Positions 6,525-7,954 of a stretch of 7,954 bases of DNA are shown in pieces. Position 1 is the first letter of the stretch. The number at the start of each line of letters is the position of its first letter. The translations under genes and the position numbers were made by a program. The notes beneath the pieces are model-generated. The model was not told where the DNA came from. It searched no databases and saw only the letters and a program-made list of their open reading frames with translations. The stretch is taken from the NCBI GenBank assembly GCA_905198125.1, contig CAJKBH010000061.1, positions 1 through 7,954 of the forward strand, in the 5' to 3' direction. This stretch comes from an uncultured Porphyromonadaceae bacterium. GTDB taxonomy: Bacteria; Bacteroidota; Bacteroidia; Bacteroidales; Muribaculaceae.

Positions 6525-7660
6525 TGAATTACATCCCAAGACTGATAACGCCGCATATAGAGGATGCGGCAAGATATTTCCCGGTAATCGTTGTCACAGG
6601 ACCTCGTCAGGTTGGTAAATCCACTTTGTGCAGGCATGTGTTTCAGGATTATAGTGTTTATAATCTTGAAGATGCCGCTTTGCGGATGTCAGTACGGGAA
6701 GATCCGAAAGAATTCCTGAATGGCTGTGGTGATCATGTCATTATAGATGAAGTGCAGCATGTGCCGGAACTGCTGTCATACATACAGGTAATTGTCGACG
6801 AATATCGCGACAGAAGGTTTGTTCTGACAGGAAGCAGCAATTTCGCGTTGCTTGAGTCCATCAGTCAAAGTTTGGCCGGACGTTCCGCCGTGTTTACGCT
6901 GATGCCGTTTTCACTAAAGGAGTTGGGCGAATATAAACAGTCCCGAACCGATGACATCCTGATAGGGGGATTTTATCCGGCTGTGCGGGCCAATGGAATG
7001 CCGTATGAGATGTTCTATTCCAACTATTACACCTTGTATGTGGAGCGTGACGTGCGGCAGATTAAGGAGATTCTCAACCTGCCGGCATTCGAAAAATTCA
7101 TGCGTCTGTTGGCAGGACGTACTGGAAGTGAACTCAATGCCCTTTCCTTAAGCAATGAGATAGGGGTCAGTTCCCCGACCATCAAAAAATGGTTCGGGCT
7201 TTTACAGACCTCGTATATCACCTACCCGTTATATCCATATTATGCCAATATTGGCAAACGACTGTCTAAATTGCCGAAAATATATTTTTACGACACCGGG
7301 CTGTTGTGTTATTTGCTTGATATCGCGACGCCTGAGCAGTTGGCCGTACATCCGTTGCGTGGAGCTGTATTCGAGAATATGGTTATCTCAGAGATGCTTA
7401 AGGACAGATATAATTCGGCCAAACGACCCAATCTGTCATTCTATCGGGAAAATGCGGGTCGGGAGGTAGACGTGCTGCAGGAAGACGGACAACACCTTTC
7501 ACTTACAGAGATAAAGTCTGCTTCCACATTCAACAAGGACTTTACACGCAACATCAAATACTTGCAGGATCTTCTCGGCGATAAAGTGACGGACTCAAGA
7601 ATCATCTACGACGGAGACTTCATACCGCCGAACGTATTTAATTTCCGCCGGGTATTTTAA
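6524..7660 (+). CDS. AAA_14 / DUF4143 family ATPase
   Basis: A 378-residue cytoplasmic protein of the common 'ATP-binding protein' family that joins an AAA_14 ATPase to DUF4143. Walker A is GPRQVGKST (26-34, K32), Walker B is VIIDEVQ (72-78, D75 and E76), and LTGSSN (101-106) is a sensor-1-like segment. A helix-turn-helix-like stretch, LSLSNEIGVSSPTIKKWFGLL (split here as LSLSNEIGVS at 207-216 and SPTIKKWFGLL at 217-227), starts the DUF4143 part. The C-terminus has GREVDVL (D316) and LTEIKSA (E329, K331), the spacing of a PD-(D/E)xK nuclease fold. All key residues are present, so the protein looks active. The cellular role of this family is not established. The start is fixed by the promoter and palindrome directly upstream. 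Base use is less GC-biased than in the galactosidase gene, and no partner gene is adjacent, so it appears to be a single-gene unit. Confidence 0.92.
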   Translation: MNYIPRLITPHIEDAARYFPVIVVTGPRQVGKSTLCRHVFQDYSVYNLEDAALRMSVREDPKEFLNGCGDHVIIDEVQHVPELLSYIQVIVDEYRDRRFVLTGSSNFALLESISQSLAGRSAVFTLMPFSLKELGEYKQSRTDDILIGGFYPAVRANGMPYEMFYSNYYTLYVERDVRQIKEILNLPAFEKFMRLLAGRTGSELNALSLSNEIGVSSPTIKKWFGLLQTSYITYPLYPYYANIGKRLSKLPKIYFYDTGLLCYLLDIATPEQLAVHPLRGAVFENMVISEMLKDRYNSAKRPNLSFYRENAGREVDVLQEDGQHLSLTEIKSASTFNKDFTRNIKYLQDLLGDKVTDSRIIYDGDFIPPNVFNFRRVF

Positions 7661-7668
7661 ACGGGCCA

Positions 7669-7686
7669 TTATACTGACCTGTATAA
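7669..7686. other. Short inverted repeat beside palindrome copy 3
   Basis: TTATAC (7669-7674) and GTATAA (7681-7686) pair around TGACCT. The right arm overlaps the first two bases of the long palindrome, so the two hairpins would compete. It starts nine bases after the ATPase stop codon. It may be chance in AT-rich sequence. Confidence 0.35.
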
Positions 7687-7727
7687 ATCGTGTAATTTTA
7701 AACTCTGAGTTTAAAATTACACGATTT
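7685..7727 (+). terminator. Long palindrome, copy 3; probable terminator of the ATPase gene
   Basis: Perfect 21-bp arms around a central T, identical in core and orientation to copy 1. It is followed by GATTTTTT, a six-T run on the plus strand that fits an intrinsic terminator 24 bp after the ATPase stop codon. On the minus strand the tail is only ATTTATA, so the plus strand is the likely functional direction. Confidence 0.78.
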
Positions 7728-7782
7728 TTTGCATCTTTTAGATTGATTGAGCAGTAGTATGGTCAGTCCCGGTCGCGACGTT

Positions 7783-7840
7783 ACTGGAATGACGGCGTCC
7801 ATGCCGTCAACTTATGGGCGGTGGGGACACCGCCCCGCCA
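7783..7840. repeat. Double-hairpin intergenic repeat, copy 2
   Basis: Same orientation and 54 of 58 positions identical to 533-590. Hairpin A is GACGGC/GCCGTC with a six-base loop (one pair shorter than copy 1), and hairpin B, GGGCGGTG/CACCGCCC, is unchanged. The outer closing stem is partly lost. As with copy 1, it lies in a gene-free stretch after a terminator. Confidence 0.85.
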
Positions 7841-7954
7841 ATCATAGATATTGTAGACACGTGGGTGTGCTGGAATGGTTTCTATTGTGACTTATTGAAT
7901 AGGGTGTTCAGTTCCGTGTTCCAAAATTAGCTCGCTTTATTGATGGTCTTGGAA
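7841..7954. other. Right edge, no gene recognised
   Basis: No reading frame of useful length on either strand. On the minus strand a TAATTTTG (7922-7929) matches the -7 element pattern but lacks a suitable -33 partner and has no gene after it. The next gene probably lies beyond the window. Confidence 0.5.

Larger units (their letters stand above)
6384..7734 (+). mobile_element. Possible palindrome-bounded ATPase gene unit
   Basis: The ATPase gene is enclosed by two direct copies of the same palindrome (6388-6432 and 7685-7727). The outer edges mirror each other further: ATGCAAAATCGTG at the left, and CACGATTTTTTGCAT at the right, whose complement is the left edge plus two A's. These behave as terminal inverted repeats of a 1.35-kb unit. 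The enclosed gene is more AT-rich than the neighbouring galactosidase. No transposase or recombinase is inside and no target duplication is visible, so mobility is inferred. The alternative is a fixed gene insulated by two identical terminators. Confidence 0.35.

Noticed and set aside
6384..7734. CRISPR-like or integron cassette reading of the repeated palindromes
   Set aside because: The copies have unequal spacing (about 100 and 1200 bp) and differing orientation with a gene between them. No spacers, leader or integrase are present.
7906..7954. Possible C-terminus of a minus-strand gene entering from the right edge (..IKRANFGTRN then stop)
   Set aside because: Only about 14 codons are visible. 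The resemblance to transposase tails is too short to judge.

Overview
The window looks like chromosomal DNA of a gut-type Bacteroidales bacterium. The best guess is the Muribaculaceae/Duncaniella/Prevotella side of the order; this is inferred from protein style and promoters, not from a marker gene. Supporting signs are TAnnTTTG-type -7 promoter elements, no Shine-Dalgarno sequences before the genes, a secreted GH2 beta-galactosidase, a secreted RHGAR/HAE-type inositol-polyphosphate phosphatase and an AAA_14-DUF4143 ATPase.

Layout from left to right. (1) 2-442: the 3' part of an unrecognised plus-strand gene, followed by a strong GC-rich terminator and a 60-bp double-hairpin intergenic repeat. 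(2) 635-1267, minus strand: a 210-aa hypothetical protein with a Rossmann-like core, a 9-bp tandem repeat near its 3' end and an almost leaderless promoter. (3) 1268-1844: 577 bp without a gene. It is dominated by a 289-bp imperfect palindrome (1416-1704) that can fold as one long rod or as a cloverleaf, followed by three copies of a 9-bp direct repeat in front of the next gene. (4) 1845-3065: a periplasmic MINPP-like histidine phosphatase. (5) 3232-6327: a periplasmic GH2 beta-galactosidase with a complete active site and its own likely promoter. (6) 6384-7734: an ATPase gene (AAA_14 plus DUF4143) enclosed by near-identical long palindromes. A third copy of the palindrome forms almost the entire 5' untranslated region of this gene and touches its start codon. 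(7) 7735-7954: a second copy of the double-hairpin repeat, then sequence in which I see no gene.

The phosphatase and beta-galactosidase are both exported degradative enzymes and fit a gut scavenging lifestyle, but they do not look like a tight operon: the gap is 166 bp and holds its own promoter candidate. The ATPase gene is visibly more AT-rich than the galactosidase, and its palindrome framing suggests an independent, possibly mobile, unit. The most interesting parts of the window are non-coding: the ATPase-palindrome unit, the cloverleaf palindrome and the dispersed double-hairpin repeat.
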